NCBI GenBank assembly: GCA_002310115.1
Contig: DBYI01000101.1
Coordinates: 1 to 30,133, forward strand
Direction of reading: 5' to 3'
DNA from: Ruminococcus flavefaciens
GTDB taxonomy: Bacteria > Bacillota > Clostridia > Oscillospirales > Ruminococcaceae
Length of the DNA stretch: 30,133 bases
Each line of letters starts with the position of its first letter. Position 1 is the first letter of the stretch. A program made the position numbers and the translations under genes. Positions 1 through 8,779 of the stretch are shown here, in pieces. The notes beneath the pieces were generated by a model. It was not told where the DNA came from, did not search any database, and saw nothing but the letters and a program-made list of their open reading frames with translations.

Positions 1-240
1 ACTGCGAACTTTCTTTGTTTTCTTACCGTTACGAGAATCGGGATTGTCGGAACGCTCATATTCTTTATATCCAAGGTGCTCGTCCATTTCGGATTCAAGC
101 ATTTCCTGGATCGTTCCACCTAGAAGATCTTTGAGAGCGTCTTCGATATCCTTTGCCGACTTGATGTCATACTCCTCAAACAGCATTCCTATGATGTTCT
201 TCTTGCCTTCACTCATCGGTTCTCTTTTTCTTCTTGCCAT
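1..240 (-). CDS. IS256-family (Mutator-type) transposase, N-terminal part
   Basis: The reading frame starts at ATG 240 on the minus strand and leaves the window at position 1 after 80 codons. It begins MARRKREPMSEGKKNII and continues with a segment reading LLGGTIQEMLESEMDEHLGY, the typical N-terminus of IS256-type transposases of Firmicutes. The DDE catalytic domain would lie outside the window. An AGGAGG ribosome binding site (251-256) sits 10 bases upstream. Identification rests on recognition of the N-terminal motif. The gene is cut by the window edge, so whether the element is intact cannot be judged. Confidence 0.88.
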   Translation of the reverse strand, partial: MARRKREPMSEGKKNIIGMLFEEYDIKSAKDIEDALKDLLGGTIQEMLESEMDEHLGYKEYERSDNPDSRNGKKTKKVRS

Positions 241-254
241 AAAAAATCAGCCTC

Positions 255-282
255 CTGTGATATTAATTCTATTTTATCACAG
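255..282 (-). repeat. Inverted repeat in the transposase leader
   Basis: CTGTGATA at 255-262 and TATCACAG at 275-282 are perfect complements with a 12-base loop. In a minus-strand transcript the 3' arm touches the AGGAGG site, so the hairpin could hide the ribosome binding site, a known way for insertion sequences to limit transposase translation from outside transcripts. The role is inferred. Confidence 0.45.
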
Positions 283-314
283 TTAGCTGACTTTTTCAGA
301 CTTTTTTCAGAGCC

Positions 315-2882
315 TCACTCCATCTTTTTTAGTGCAAGGACTTTGGGTATCTTTCGTATGCGGATAAAGTCAAATACTGTAATAACAAGATATGCCGCAA
401 ATACAAGAATGAACTCTTTTACAAAACCAGATAGAGGCATTATAAAAGCAAACCAGCCACTCATCTTCATCATTATCAGTTCCCAGAAAAACTGCATTAA
501 CTTGTAGCCTATGTATATTGCAATGAACTCTGAGAAGAGCACCACTATTGCTGTAGGTATGAGGTAAAGTGAAGCTATTTCTACATTTTCATATCCAAGT
601 ATCTTCGTCATGGAAATTGAGTTTTCATTCTTTTCAATTATTATTTTTGTGAGCAGATAGAGTATTATCGTTGCTACTATGAAGCATACATACTGAAAAT
701 ACTGCATATATGCTCCCATTGAGTGATCAAGCTGGTCTGCTACTTTTATCATATCCTGAGTTGTTATCTCCTTAGCTATATACTTTGTGTCGATGTCGTT
801 AATCTGTTTATCGGACATATATCCGCTGAATTCCCCATCTTTCTTGTTAAATTCCATGTTGAACTGCCCGTTTTCCATGAAAACTGCAACACCTGCAGAG
901 TAGTCATAGATGTCATATACAGTCCAGCGATAGTCCTTGTGCTCATATTTCTCAGAAAGGATAATGGTTTCTCCGGGGTGTACATTGTATTTTTCGGCAA
1001 ATGCCTTTGATATATATACGGAACCATAATCCGTAGGGCTGATATTAACATATCTGCTGCCGCTTTCAATTCCATAAACGGGAATCTCCTCATTATAACT
1101 ATCAGACTTGCGTTCAAGTGAATTAATTGAGAAACGCTCTGCACCGTCTGTTTCAGTTGAAATCAGATTCCCGTACTCGTCCTCTGTGCTACTTAGTATT
1201 ATTTGTTCACTGGCAAAGGTCATATCGCACATTTTCTCCTGATAGTAAGACAGAGTCTCTGGCATTCCCACAGCCATTGAAATAAGTAACATAACAAAGC
1301 TTATTCCTATTAATAGCATGATATAATTTGGAATATTTTGCAAAAATACACGTATTCTGAAGCGTTGAAGAAACTTCCATTTTGGTAGCCTCATTGCTTT
1401 TTTCCTCTTATTCCGTTTAAGATCGTGACGGAGAAAGCGGAGCGGTGAGAGCTTAAGCGTTTTTGTTATTACAAAGGCGTTTATTACTAACATTAATACT
1501 ATCGGCACTAACGTCGTACGAATAAATGCTTCGGGAGTCCAAATGGTTTCAAAGCCTGGCAGGCTGTAACTGCTGTAGTACATTTTTGCAACAATATCCT
1601 TGAATACTGTATATCCAAGAACATTGCCTATGATTGAGGCAATAATTACAATCAGCAACGGAGCGCCCATATAGTAACGAAGAAGCTCGCACCTTGTATA
1701 GCCAGAAGCCCTGAGAGTGCCGATAACAGATGCTTCCTGTTCAAGAGTAGTACTGATAGTTACTGCAAATATAAATGCCAGAACAGCAGTGAGTATATAT
1801 AGAAGTACTCCGCCCATAGCCTTATCCTTACCAATATCGTCTCTTGCAAAGTTCATGGCTTGATTTGCATAGGCAGGAACGTAGTCCTTTATTTCAAGAT
1901 TATCGATATCTGATACTGCTGTCTGAGTTATGAGGGATTTAAGGAAATGCTCAGACATTTCCTTTTCTTCGAACTCATCAGCAGGCTTAACATTGTACAT
2001 GAAGGCATAGTTTGCAATGGTATTTGCTCGGATACGCTCAAAGCCTTCGTTTGTAGTCATTCCAACATCAAAGGTCAACGCATCGAACATGATGTCGGAG
2101 TTATTCTCATACAGAGCGCTGTAATCAGAAAAAGCAGCAAGACCTACCACCTCAAAATCTGTATTACCCACTTTGAGAATATCACCAATTTTAATTTTTG
2201 AATTCTCGGCGTGCATACGATCGATTATAATCTCATTCTCTTTTTCGGGAGCACGCCCCTTTAGGATATCATAAAGGTCTATGTCTACACGTTCGCTGTA
2301 AACTCGAATAGTTCCAGAATAATTGATTTTTGACTGCAGAACTTCATCTGTATCCTTATATAACAACTCAAACACCGATACAGGCACGGGCTCGAATTTT
2401 TTGTTTAACTCATAACGTTCTTCAATTTCAGTGTATTTCTCGTCTATATCTTCATTGATCTTTTTTTCAGCCTCCTCTGTTGCATCTGACAGGGCTTTTT
2501 TATATTCTTCTGAGTCCTTGGCATTTTTGAATACTTCGTTCAGTGACTTTTCTATTTCGACTACAGCTTCGTTATAGGCACGCTCACGGTATACTGCGAG
2601 CACATCTGCCATTTCACCTGTTTCAATTGCTTTTACAGTTGCGTTATCAGCTATTTCTGAAAGTGTAAAATGACCATCTTCACGTTTCATTTCTGAAACA
2701 TTTTTGTCCATAGAATAAAGCATACTGTTATTTGCAACGTACATTCCGGAAACGAATCCGATAGTTACAATAAGCATGAGACATATCATCAGATATCGCT
2801 TCCAGTCACGAAGTATGTCCTTCCAAACGCGCTTGTTCAGAGGATTTTTCGGGCGTTTGCCGAATGATATCTTATTATCCAT
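315..2882 (-). CDS. FtsX/MacB-type ABC transporter permease
   Basis: This 855-residue protein has the layout of large FtsX-family permeases. One membrane helix lies at about residues 28-50, a long external domain follows (about 50-350, with a charged helical stretch near 105-165), and three helices lie at about 355-475. A second external domain and four C-terminal helices complete it, giving about eight helices. It partners with the ATPase encoded just upstream (2896-3612). Such systems export peptides or lipoproteins or work as mechanotransmission devices; the substrate is not visible here. The ribosome binding site GGAGGA overlaps the stop codon of the ATPase gene, so the two are co-transcribed and probably coupled. 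An IS256-type element abuts the 3' end but the stop codon (315-317) is intact. A LolC/MacB-like permease is the safest name. Confidence 0.9.
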   Translation of the reverse strand: MDNKISFGKRPKNPLNKRVWKDILRDWKRYLMICLMLIVTIGFVSGMYVANNSMLYSMDKNVSEMKREDGHFTLSEIADNATVKAIETGEMADVLAVYRERAYNEAVVEIEKSLNEVFKNAKDSEEYKKALSDATEEAEKKINEDIDEKYTEIEERYELNKKFEPVPVSVFELLYKDTDEVLQSKINYSGTIRVYSERVDIDLYDILKGRAPEKENEIIIDRMHAENSKIKIGDILKVGNTDFEVVGLAAFSDYSALYENNSDIMFDALTFDVGMTTNEGFERIRANTIANYAFMYNVKPADEFEEKEMSEHFLKSLITQTAVSDIDNLEIKDYVPAYANQAMNFARDDIGKDKAMGGVLLYILTAVLAFIFAVTISTTLEQEASVIGTLRASGYTRCELLRYYMGAPLLIVIIASIIGNVLGYTVFKDIVAKMYYSSYSLPGFETIWTPEAFIRTTLVPIVLMLVINAFVITKTLKLSPLRFLRHDLKRNKRKKAMRLPKWKFLQRFRIRVFLQNIPNYIMLLIGISFVMLLISMAVGMPETLSYYQEKMCDMTFASEQIILSSTEDEYGNLISTETDGAERFSINSLERKSDSYNEEIPVYGIESGSRYVNISPTDYGSVYISKAFAEKYNVHPGETIILSEKYEHKDYRWTVYDIYDYSAGVAVFMENGQFNMEFNKKDGEFSGYMSDKQINDIDTKYIAKEITTQDMIKVADQLDHSMGAYMQYFQYVCFIVATIILYLLTKIIIEKNENSISMTKILGYENVEIASLYLIPTAIVVLFSEFIAIYIGYKLMQFFWELIMMKMSGWFAFIMPLSGFVKEFILVFAAYLVITVFDFIRIRKIPKVLALKKME

Positions 2883-2895
2883 AAAAGATCCTCCA

Positions 2896-3612
2896 TTACC
2901 ATTCTATTTCTGTCGCAGTAAGCTTGTCTTTATTGATGGTATCGTGTCTTATCTTCCCGTCGCGAAGCTTTATCACATGATCAGCCAGTTGCTTTATGGC
3001 TTCGTTGTGAGTAACCATAATGATAGTGTTACCGTATTTCTTATTGACCTCCTCTATGAGCTGCAATATTTCCTTGGAGGTCTTGTAATCCAGAGCTCCA
3101 GTAGGTTCGTCACATAGAAGTATATCGGGATTTTTTACTATAGCGCGTCCTATAGACACTCTCTGCTGCTGTCCCCCTGACAACTGATTAGGAAGCTTGT
3201 GACGATGATCGTAAAGACCTAGTATCTTTAGTAATTCATCAATGTTGAGTGGCTTATCCGAGAGATATGCACCTGTTTCAATGTTTTCCTTTACGTTGAG
3301 ATTAGGGATAAGATTGTACATCTGGAATACGTAGCCCAGGTGCTTACGTCTGTACCTTGTAAGGCTCTTCTCATTCATTTCCGCAAGCTTATCACCATTT
3401 ATGATAATCTCGCCTGCATCAGCGCTGTCAATGCCACCGAGAATATTCAGCAGTGTGGATTTGCCTGAACCTGACGGTCCAAGCAGCACACAGAATTCCC
3501 CTTTCCCAACTGTAAAATCCAGTCCCTTGAGGACCTCCTGTTTGGTTTCACCGCTTCCGAAACTCTTTTTTAGGCCTCTGACTTCCAAAAACTTTCTTTC
3601 TTTCTCGCTCAT
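2896..3612 (-). CDS. LolD/MacB-type ABC transporter ATP-binding protein
   Basis: This 238-residue ATPase shows every core motif: Walker A GPSGSGKST (about residues 44-52), signature LSGGQQQRV (about 143-151), Walker B ILLCDEPTGALD (about 163-175) and the switch histidine in VTHNEA (about 200). The LSGGQQQRV plus DEPTGALD combination is typical of the LolD/MacB/YtrE group that drives FtsX-type permeases. It starts at ATG 3612 with AAGGAGA eight bases upstream. It sits 13 bases from the downstream permease gene and behind a strong promoter (3678-3706). No regulator gene lies next to it, though the promoter overlaps a palindrome. Confidence 0.93.
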   Translation of the reverse strand: MSEKERKFLEVRGLKKSFGSGETKQEVLKGLDFTVGKGEFCVLLGPSGSGKSTLLNILGGIDSADAGEIIINGDKLAEMNEKSLTRYRRKHLGYVFQMYNLIPNLNVKENIETGAYLSDKPLNIDELLKILGLYDHRHKLPNQLSGGQQQRVSIGRAIVKNPDILLCDEPTGALDYKTSKEILQLIEEVNKKYGNTIIMVTHNEAIKQLADHVIKLRDGKIRHDTINKDKLTATEIEW

Positions 3613-3662
3613 AGTACCATTCTCCTTACATCATTCAATTTATAAATCTATATATGAACAAT

Positions 3663-3676
3663 TGAATATCTATTCA
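3663..3676. promoter_or_regulatory. Palindrome at the ABC operon promoter, candidate operator
   Basis: TGAATATCTATTCA has perfect 6-base arms around a 2-base centre and begins two bases downstream of the -10 box. A looser outer match, ATATGAA near 3652 and TTCATAT near 3673, embeds it. The position over the start of transcription suits a repressor such as a TetR or MarR protein; the protein is not encoded nearby. Confidence 0.45.
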
Positions 3677-3677
3677 T

Positions 3678-3706
3678 ATGTTAGCATATAAATGCTTCAT
3701 TGTCAA
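3678..3706 (-). promoter_or_regulatory. Sigma-A promoter of the FtsX-type ABC operon
   Basis: On the minus strand TTGACA (3701-3706) and TAACAT (3678-3683) are separated by exactly 17 bases. The -10 box lies about 66 bases upstream of the ATG at 3612. The match is close to consensus. Confidence 0.75.
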
Positions 3707-4320
3707 GAGCTTTTTTAAGATTTCGTCAGATTCGATATTATCAAAAGTTTCAGGTCATCAATAAATGTTAGTACGCACAAATATAATTGAATAAAAATAT
3801 GCACGTTGATGACATAAAAAGTTAATTCGCTGAAAGGTATTACAATTTACTTAACCTTTAAACTTATTCTCTATAACAACTATGCCTTTATTTTTTAAGC
3901 TTATACTGATATCTTAATTGCATCTTAGTCCTTATATTTTCTCTCTCCTACATAATGAATCACATCAGCTGTATTTTCGTTGTTTCTAAAACTATATTCT
4001 TACATGACTTTGAATATTAGTCAACCTTTTATGTACGACGATCAAAGCAAAAACAACTGATATTACCTCATGCAAATTTTATTGGGAGATAAATGAAAAC
4101 ATATAAATGTCCTGTTTTTAAGCGAATTTTTAATCCATTTTATAATATCTAAAATGTAATATTTAAAAATTTTCGCTTTGATGTGTAACACTATGTTCAA
4201 ATACTTCGATTGTTATTTATGAAAGGATAAATCCTTTACAAATAATTCTAACCAGATTAAAAAGTCAGGCGCCAGACTATTTAATATACTACAAACTCAA
4301 AATATAAGGAGATTTTTCCA
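3707..4320. other. AT-rich intergenic region before the M4-like gene
   Basis: Beyond the ABC promoter there are about 600 bases without a convincing gene. Two palindromes lie near the downstream gene. One (4222-4237) has arms AAAGGAT and ATCCTTT. The other (4263-4278) reads AGTCAGGCGCCAGACT, with one mismatched pair. Between them TTTACA (4235-4240) and TAAAAA (4258-4263) are 17 bases apart and could be a weak promoter for the gene at 4321. Its ribosome binding site AAGGAGA is at 4306-4312. I see nothing else in the stretch. Confidence 0.5.
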
Positions 4321-6216
4321 ATGAAGATAGACAACAAAATTATCACATCAGCTATGGCATTAGCAATCGCATTAACAGCTGTTCAAGAACCTCTCGCCAA
4401 CGCCGCTATATCCGACAAAGCAGCTCCGTTCAATTCTGATACAAGAGATGCAGTATTAGAAGAGAATATGAATTATATCATTGATTCCTATTCAGAACTT
4501 GGCTGGAACAACTTTGACGGACAGAATTTCACAGGAAGAAATAAAGCTGTTTATTACAGAAGCGTTCCGCAGTATCAAGCAAGATCTATTTATAATCATC
4601 TTCTTATAGGTACAGAAGATGCAATACATGAATGCCCTTCAGAGGATATTGATACTATAGCTCATGAATTTACACACCTTGTTACTCAGTCAAAACTCGA
4701 GTGGTGCAATCCAGATAAAGAAACATTACCGCTTATGGAAGCATACAGCGATATAATGGGTGAATTATGCGGTAACACAGAGGATTGGGTAATCGGAACA
4801 AATGCATTCAAATCAAAGGATTGCGGATATTCTTTAAGAAATATCGCTGATCCAGATGCAACTCTCCAACCAGGTTACAACGGAAATCTGAAAGAAAATA
4901 AATTCTTCACCGATTACGACGAATTATCTAAGGCAATGAACGAAAATCCTGGCGAAACATTCGCAACTAGTGGTTCACTGGTGATATCTCACACCGCATA
5001 TGTAATGTATAAAAACGGCATTGAAAGAGATGATCTGAAGAAAATATGGTTTGGATCAATGGAAAAGCTTAAGGATATAACAAAGGAAACACGCTTTGCA
5101 ACATTTTCTGATTGCCGCAGAGCAGTTACAGCCGCTGTTTCTTATGTTGAAGAATACAAGCAAGCATGTTATCTTGAAATCATAAAGAATGCGTTTGATG
5201 AAGCTCATGTATATATCAAAGGAGACGCAAATGACGATGGTATTGTTGATACTAAGGATATTGCTGTCATTCAAAGCTATATTGACGGAAACAGAGATGC
5301 TCTCAGTTCAGAGCGCTGCTTGAGATCGGCCGATGTGAACCATGATTCACGCATTTCAAAATCTGATATCAGAAGTATCAAGAAAGAACTTGCAGTAACT
5401 GTTTCTCAGGAATATCTTGGTTCAGATAAAGCAATGAATACCTTTAAAAGAAGTGAAATGTACAAATTCCCGAGTGATAAATACTGGCTCACACCATATC
5501 AGACTGTAATGGAATCTGACCAGTATTCTTCAGATTATGAATTTTACGGACCCTACCCATCCTTTGAGGGAAAGCAGACATACAGCAACTATGTAACTAT
5601 AAACGCTACTTTCTATGAAGGATATGATCCGTCATTCAGATACGAAAAGGAAGAACCATATTATGAATGTGCAGGATTTGCAAAAAAACTCCAGTACGAT
5701 TACTTTGGAACGACAAAGTATTTGCAGCTCAATAATCCATATAAGTATGTTCCACGTATCGGTGATCACCTTCGTATTTCTGTTGGTGGAGGCAACTCTC
5801 ACAGTATTTTTATAACTTCTGTTGACGGAAACAACTTCACTTATGCTGACTGTAACGGCGATGGAATGAAAACTAATACGATTAAATGGGATCAGACCGG
5901 CTCATTCAGCGAATGTGGTCCTGACGGCATTCTTTCGATCAGACTTGACAACAAAAGAACTCCTTATCAATTCGAATGGGTTGAGCGTCCAATCATGGTC
6001 GGTGATGTAAACGGTGATTCATTTGTTGACAATGGTGATATAGCGTTCCTGAATGATATGATACATTATAACTTTACCGATAATGACATTGCAGGTCACT
6101 ACAGATTCCTTTCCGGCGATATTGACCAGAACGGTGTTATTGACAGCAATGATGTTGATCTTCTTGCAAATGAAGCATATGATAACGACGGTATAAGCTT
6201 CGGATATCTCAAATAA
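4321..6216 (+). CDS. Secreted M4-like metallopeptidase with two dockerins and a papain-like (NlpC/CHAP-type) domain
   Basis: This 631-residue protein begins with a signal peptide (about 1-28, ending ANA). A thermolysin-like domain (about 30-298) has zinc motif HEFTH at 115-119 and the third ligand E140 in MEAYSD. No propeptide precedes it. The segment where thermolysin has GGVHINSG reads GETFATSG here (211-218), so the catalytic His231 position is Phe214 and the Asp226 position is Asn209. A dockerin follows (about 301-357). A domain at about 365-555 has a candidate Cys-His-Asn/Asp set: C450 in ECAGFA, H494 in NSHSIF, and D510/N512. A second dockerin lies at about 561-625. AAGGAGA lies 8 bases before the ATG. 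The dockerins predict attachment to a cohesin scaffold. The zinc-binding fold is clear; whether it cleaves peptide bonds is doubtful, and the papain-like assignment is tentative. Confidence 0.8.
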   Translation: MKIDNKIITSAMALAIALTAVQEPLANAAISDKAAPFNSDTRDAVLEENMNYIIDSYSELGWNNFDGQNFTGRNKAVYYRSVPQYQARSIYNHLLIGTEDAIHECPSEDIDTIAHEFTHLVTQSKLEWCNPDKETLPLMEAYSDIMGELCGNTEDWVIGTNAFKSKDCGYSLRNIADPDATLQPGYNGNLKENKFFTDYDELSKAMNENPGETFATSGSLVISHTAYVMYKNGIERDDLKKIWFGSMEKLKDITKETRFATFSDCRRAVTAAVSYVEEYKQACYLEIIKNAFDEAHVYIKGDANDDGIVDTKDIAVIQSYIDGNRDALSSERCLRSADVNHDSRISKSDIRSIKKELAVTVSQEYLGSDKAMNTFKRSEMYKFPSDKYWLTPYQTVMESDQYSSDYEFYGPYPSFEGKQTYSNYVTINATFYEGYDPSFRYEKEEPYYECAGFAKKLQYDYFGTTKYLQLNNPYKYVPRIGDHLRISVGGGNSHSIFITSVDGNNFTYADCNGDGMKTNTIKWDQTGSFSECGPDGILSIRLDNKRTPYQFEWVERPIMVGDVNGDSFVDNGDIAFLNDMIHYNFTDNDIAGHYRFLSGDIDQNGVIDSNDVDLLANEAYDNDGISFGYLK

Positions 6217-6250
6217 AACTGTTTTTATCATTTTATTCAATATTCACCAT

Positions 6251-6276
6251 ATAGTCGTTGATCTCAGATCAACTAT
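6251..6276. other. Hairpin after the M4-like gene
   Basis: A strong stem (TTGATC paired with GATCAA, extended by ATAGT/CTAT with a 2-base bulge) lies 35 bases after the stop codon. There is no T run after it, so it may be a processing or weak termination hairpin or an operator for the next gene. Confidence 0.4.
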
Positions 6277-6323
6277 AAACACACTGTAAATTGTGCGTGT
6301 AATTATATCTTTTTCACCAAATA

Positions 6324-6332
6324 TGGTATTAT
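6324..6332 (+). promoter_or_regulatory. Possible extended -10 promoter for the DUF285 gene at 6396
   Basis: TGGTATTAT fits the TGnTATAAT extended -10 pattern with one mismatch in the -10 hexamer. It lies about 64 bases before the start codon. No good -35 box is visible at 17 bases, which extended -10 promoters can tolerate. Confidence 0.35.
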
Positions 6333-6395
6333 ATTTTGCATACGGTACCAATTTGAAAAACAAATAATAAAAAAAATAACAAGGAGGAACTATTT

Positions 6396-8399
6396 ATGAA
6401 AAATATATGGAAAAAATCTACCGCATTTGCGATTGCAATGTCTTTTGCATCTCTAACATATGCACCAAAACTAAATCCACACGCAATCACCATTAACACA
6501 GAAGCAGCAGAAACAAATACTGCTGCAATCACAGTGGATACTGAAGCAGACGAATCTTCAATACTCATCACTGATGGCTCTGAATTCACTGATACCGCTT
6601 CATCAAAAGAGGAAGTTGATGAGTCATATTATGATGAAGATACTTTTACCCTTCATCTTAAGGGCTATATTAAAAATAGTGAAGATTGTTCAGGTATTAT
6701 ATTACCCGAAGGAGTTAACAAATGGGAAATACAGAATATTGTTGCAGAGGAAGGAACAGTATTCCCACAAGACTGCAGCTACTTATTCTGTAATTTGTCA
6801 CACATATCATTATTTGATCTAAAGAAAGCAGACACCTCAAATGTTACAAATATGTCCGGTATGTTCTGGGGCATAGGTTCGGATAACCTTGATCTGAGCG
6901 CTTTTGATACAAGCAATGTTACTGATATGTCTGAGATGTTCATGTTTGCTTTTGTTCCTTATATCAATCTCAGCAGCTTTAATACAAGCAAAGTAACAAA
7001 CATGGAAGGAATGTTCTCATATATTATTAATAGCACTCTGGATATCAGCAATTTTGATACTTCAAATGTTACATTGATGACCAATATGTTTTTTGGAAGC
7101 ATCAACCTTGAAACAATATATGTAGGCGACAAGTGGTCTGTTGAAAACATTAACGGTGATTCTGATCTGGATATGTTCAGCGATTGCACTTGTCTAAGCG
7201 GTGGAAAAGGAACAGTTTACGATCCATTAATTACTAATTCAGAGTATGCACGTATAGACTGCGGCAAAGAGGCTCCAGGATATCTGTCGGCTGTTGGAGA
7301 TAAACAGGATTTAAGTTATTTTGATGAGGAAACAAGTACCCTTCACCTAAAAGGATTAGTAAAAAACAATCTTTATACTGAAGGCATGATAATTCCTGAT
7401 GGACTTAATAAGGAAGATATACTTCACATTAAAGCTGACGAAGGAACTATTCTTCCTGCAAATAGTGCTGCCTTATTCATTGGAATGGCAAATCTTGAAA
7501 CAGCTGATCTGAAAAACGCTGTTACATCAACTGTTGTCGATATGAGCAATATGTTTTATGGCTGTGAAAATCTTGTATCTGTTGACTTAAGCAGTTTTGA
7601 TACAAGTAAAGTTCAGGATATGAGATCTATGTTCGCATTCTGTTCAAAACTTGAATCTCTTGATCTCAGTAGCTTTGATACATCATGTGTCACCAATATG
7701 TTAGGCATGTTCGAATACTGTTCAAGTCTTACATCACTTGATCTCAGCAATTTCGATACCTGTAACGTTAGTGATATGGGCTTTATGTTCATGGGTTGTA
7801 CAAATCTTAGTTCTATTACACTCTGTAATTTTACTACAGGCGCTGTCAGCTATTTTGATTATATGTTTGCTGACTGTGAAAACATTAAATCTCTTGATCT
7901 AAGCAACTTTGATACAAGTAATGTTTTATTTATGAGCGGAATGTTCTCGGGTTGCACTTCACTTTCAAACGTTGACCTTAGCAGTTTTAACACATCTAAT
8001 GTAGCTTATATGGATTCTATGTTTAAGGGATGCAATAGTCTTGAAACACTGGATCTAAGCAAATTTGACACAAGTAAAGTTGAATTTATTGATTCTATGT
8101 TTGAAGAATGCTCTAGCCTAAAGACCATATATGTCGGCAACAAATGGGTAACATTAAATATTGATAAATCAATGGGTGGAGCATTAGACTTATTCAAGGG
8201 TTGCTATAACCTCACAGGCAGCAGAGGAACAGTTTATGATCCAAATAATACAAGCATCGAATATGCTCATATCGATGGCGGCAAATTGTTCCCTGGATAC
8301 TTTACTGCAGAGCCTAATATTATAGAAAACACTGTTAAGAATACCACCAGCATTGTCAAGAAGTTATTAGGCAAGTATAAGCTTTTCAAAAAATTCTAA
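6396..8399 (+). CDS. Secreted BspA-like surface protein with two DUF285 domains
   Basis: This 667-residue protein starts at ATG 6396, nine bases after AAGGAGG (6381-6387). The N-terminus MKNIWKKSTAFAIAMSFASL is a signal peptide. Two similar domains follow, at about 78-300 and 308-640. Each opens with a YYDEDT or YFDEET segment followed by LHLKG, carries DUF285 repeats of about 24-25 residues (pattern FDTSxVTDMSxMFxxC, 4 in the first domain and 8 in the second), and closes with a cap around YVGxKW and GTVYDP. DUF285 repeats are leucine-rich-repeat-like and occur in BspA-type adhesins. There is no dockerin, LPXTG or SLH motif; the last 25 residues form a Lys-rich, partly hydrophobic tail ending FKKF. 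Attachment is therefore unexplained. It is a paralogue of the proteins at 15544 and 18669. Confidence 0.88.
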   Translation: MKNIWKKSTAFAIAMSFASLTYAPKLNPHAITINTEAAETNTAAITVDTEADESSILITDGSEFTDTASSKEEVDESYYDEDTFTLHLKGYIKNSEDCSGIILPEGVNKWEIQNIVAEEGTVFPQDCSYLFCNLSHISLFDLKKADTSNVTNMSGMFWGIGSDNLDLSAFDTSNVTDMSEMFMFAFVPYINLSSFNTSKVTNMEGMFSYIINSTLDISNFDTSNVTLMTNMFFGSINLETIYVGDKWSVENINGDSDLDMFSDCTCLSGGKGTVYDPLITNSEYARIDCGKEAPGYLSAVGDKQDLSYFDEETSTLHLKGLVKNNLYTEGMIIPDGLNKEDILHIKADEGTILPANSAALFIGMANLETADLKNAVTSTVVDMSNMFYGCENLVSVDLSSFDTSKVQDMRSMFAFCSKLESLDLSSFDTSCVTNMLGMFEYCSSLTSLDLSNFDTCNVSDMGFMFMGCTNLSSITLCNFTTGAVSYFDYMFADCENIKSLDLSNFDTSNVLFMSGMFSGCTSLSNVDLSSFNTSNVAYMDSMFKGCNSLETLDLSKFDTSKVEFIDSMFEECSSLKTIYVGNKWVTLNIDKSMGGALDLFKGCYNLTGSRGTVYDPNNTSIEYAHIDGGKLFPGYFTAEPNIIENTVKNTTSIVKKLLGKYKLFKKF

Positions 8400-8492
8400 A
8401 GATAGATTATATAAATACACAGTTTTAATAATACAGAGGATCTGCGATAAGTTTCCTTTAATTCAGGAACTGTGATAAATAATACTATCTCG

Positions 8493-8525
8493 GAGCGGCT
8501 TTTTCATCAAGCCGCTCTTTTTTTT
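8493..8525 (+). terminator. Rho-independent terminator after the DUF285 gene
   Basis: GAGCGGCTT (8493-8501) pairs perfectly with AAGCCGCTC (8509-8517) across a 7-base loop and is followed by eight T residues. It lies 94 bases after the stop codon at 8399. Confidence 0.92.
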
Positions 8526-8720
8526 AGAAGTGCATATTTTTATACGCAGTGTCTCTGATTCATCTTTATACGTCATCGCAGAACAACAGTAAGAGTCAAA
8601 TAGAATGTATATAGTAAGAGTAAATGTTTACTAAGCAAGGCATCATTGTTCCGTAATTCAATTAGTGTGGAATAGACAAAATACTTCGTGCCAAACATGT
8701 TATGAAAGCATTTCACATTC

Positions 8721-8770
8721 AACTTACCACATAAAAAATGCAACTTACCATGTAAAAATTACAACTTACC
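8721..8770 (+). promoter_or_regulatory. Three direct repeats at exact 21-bp spacing, candidate activator site
   Basis: The octamer AACTTACC occurs at 8721-8728, 8742-8749 and 8763-8770, so consecutive copies start 21 bases apart, two helical turns. The last copy ends 9 bases before the -35 box. This geometry is that of LytTR-type activator sites (two 9-bp repeats with 12-bp gaps). On the complementary strand the copies read TAAGTT, which fits only the left half of the usual LytTR pattern. The octamer was not noticed elsewhere in the window. Confidence 0.6.
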
Positions 8771-8779
8771 GATTTTTAG

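Larger units (their letters stand above)
1..310 (-). mobile_element. Right end of an IS256-family insertion sequence
   Basis: The transposase start and its short leader end here, only a few bases from the stop codon of the ABC permease at 315. The exact terminal repeat cannot be fixed because the other end is not in the window; the boundary should fall between about 283 and 314. The leader holds an 8-bp inverted repeat (CTGTGATA 255-262, TATCACAG 275-282) that overlaps the edge of the ribosome binding site. Confidence 0.55.

Noticed and set aside
776..1144. A 122-codon minus-strand frame inside the ABC permease gene
   Set aside because: It overlaps the well-supported permease in another frame and shows no domain or ribosome binding site.
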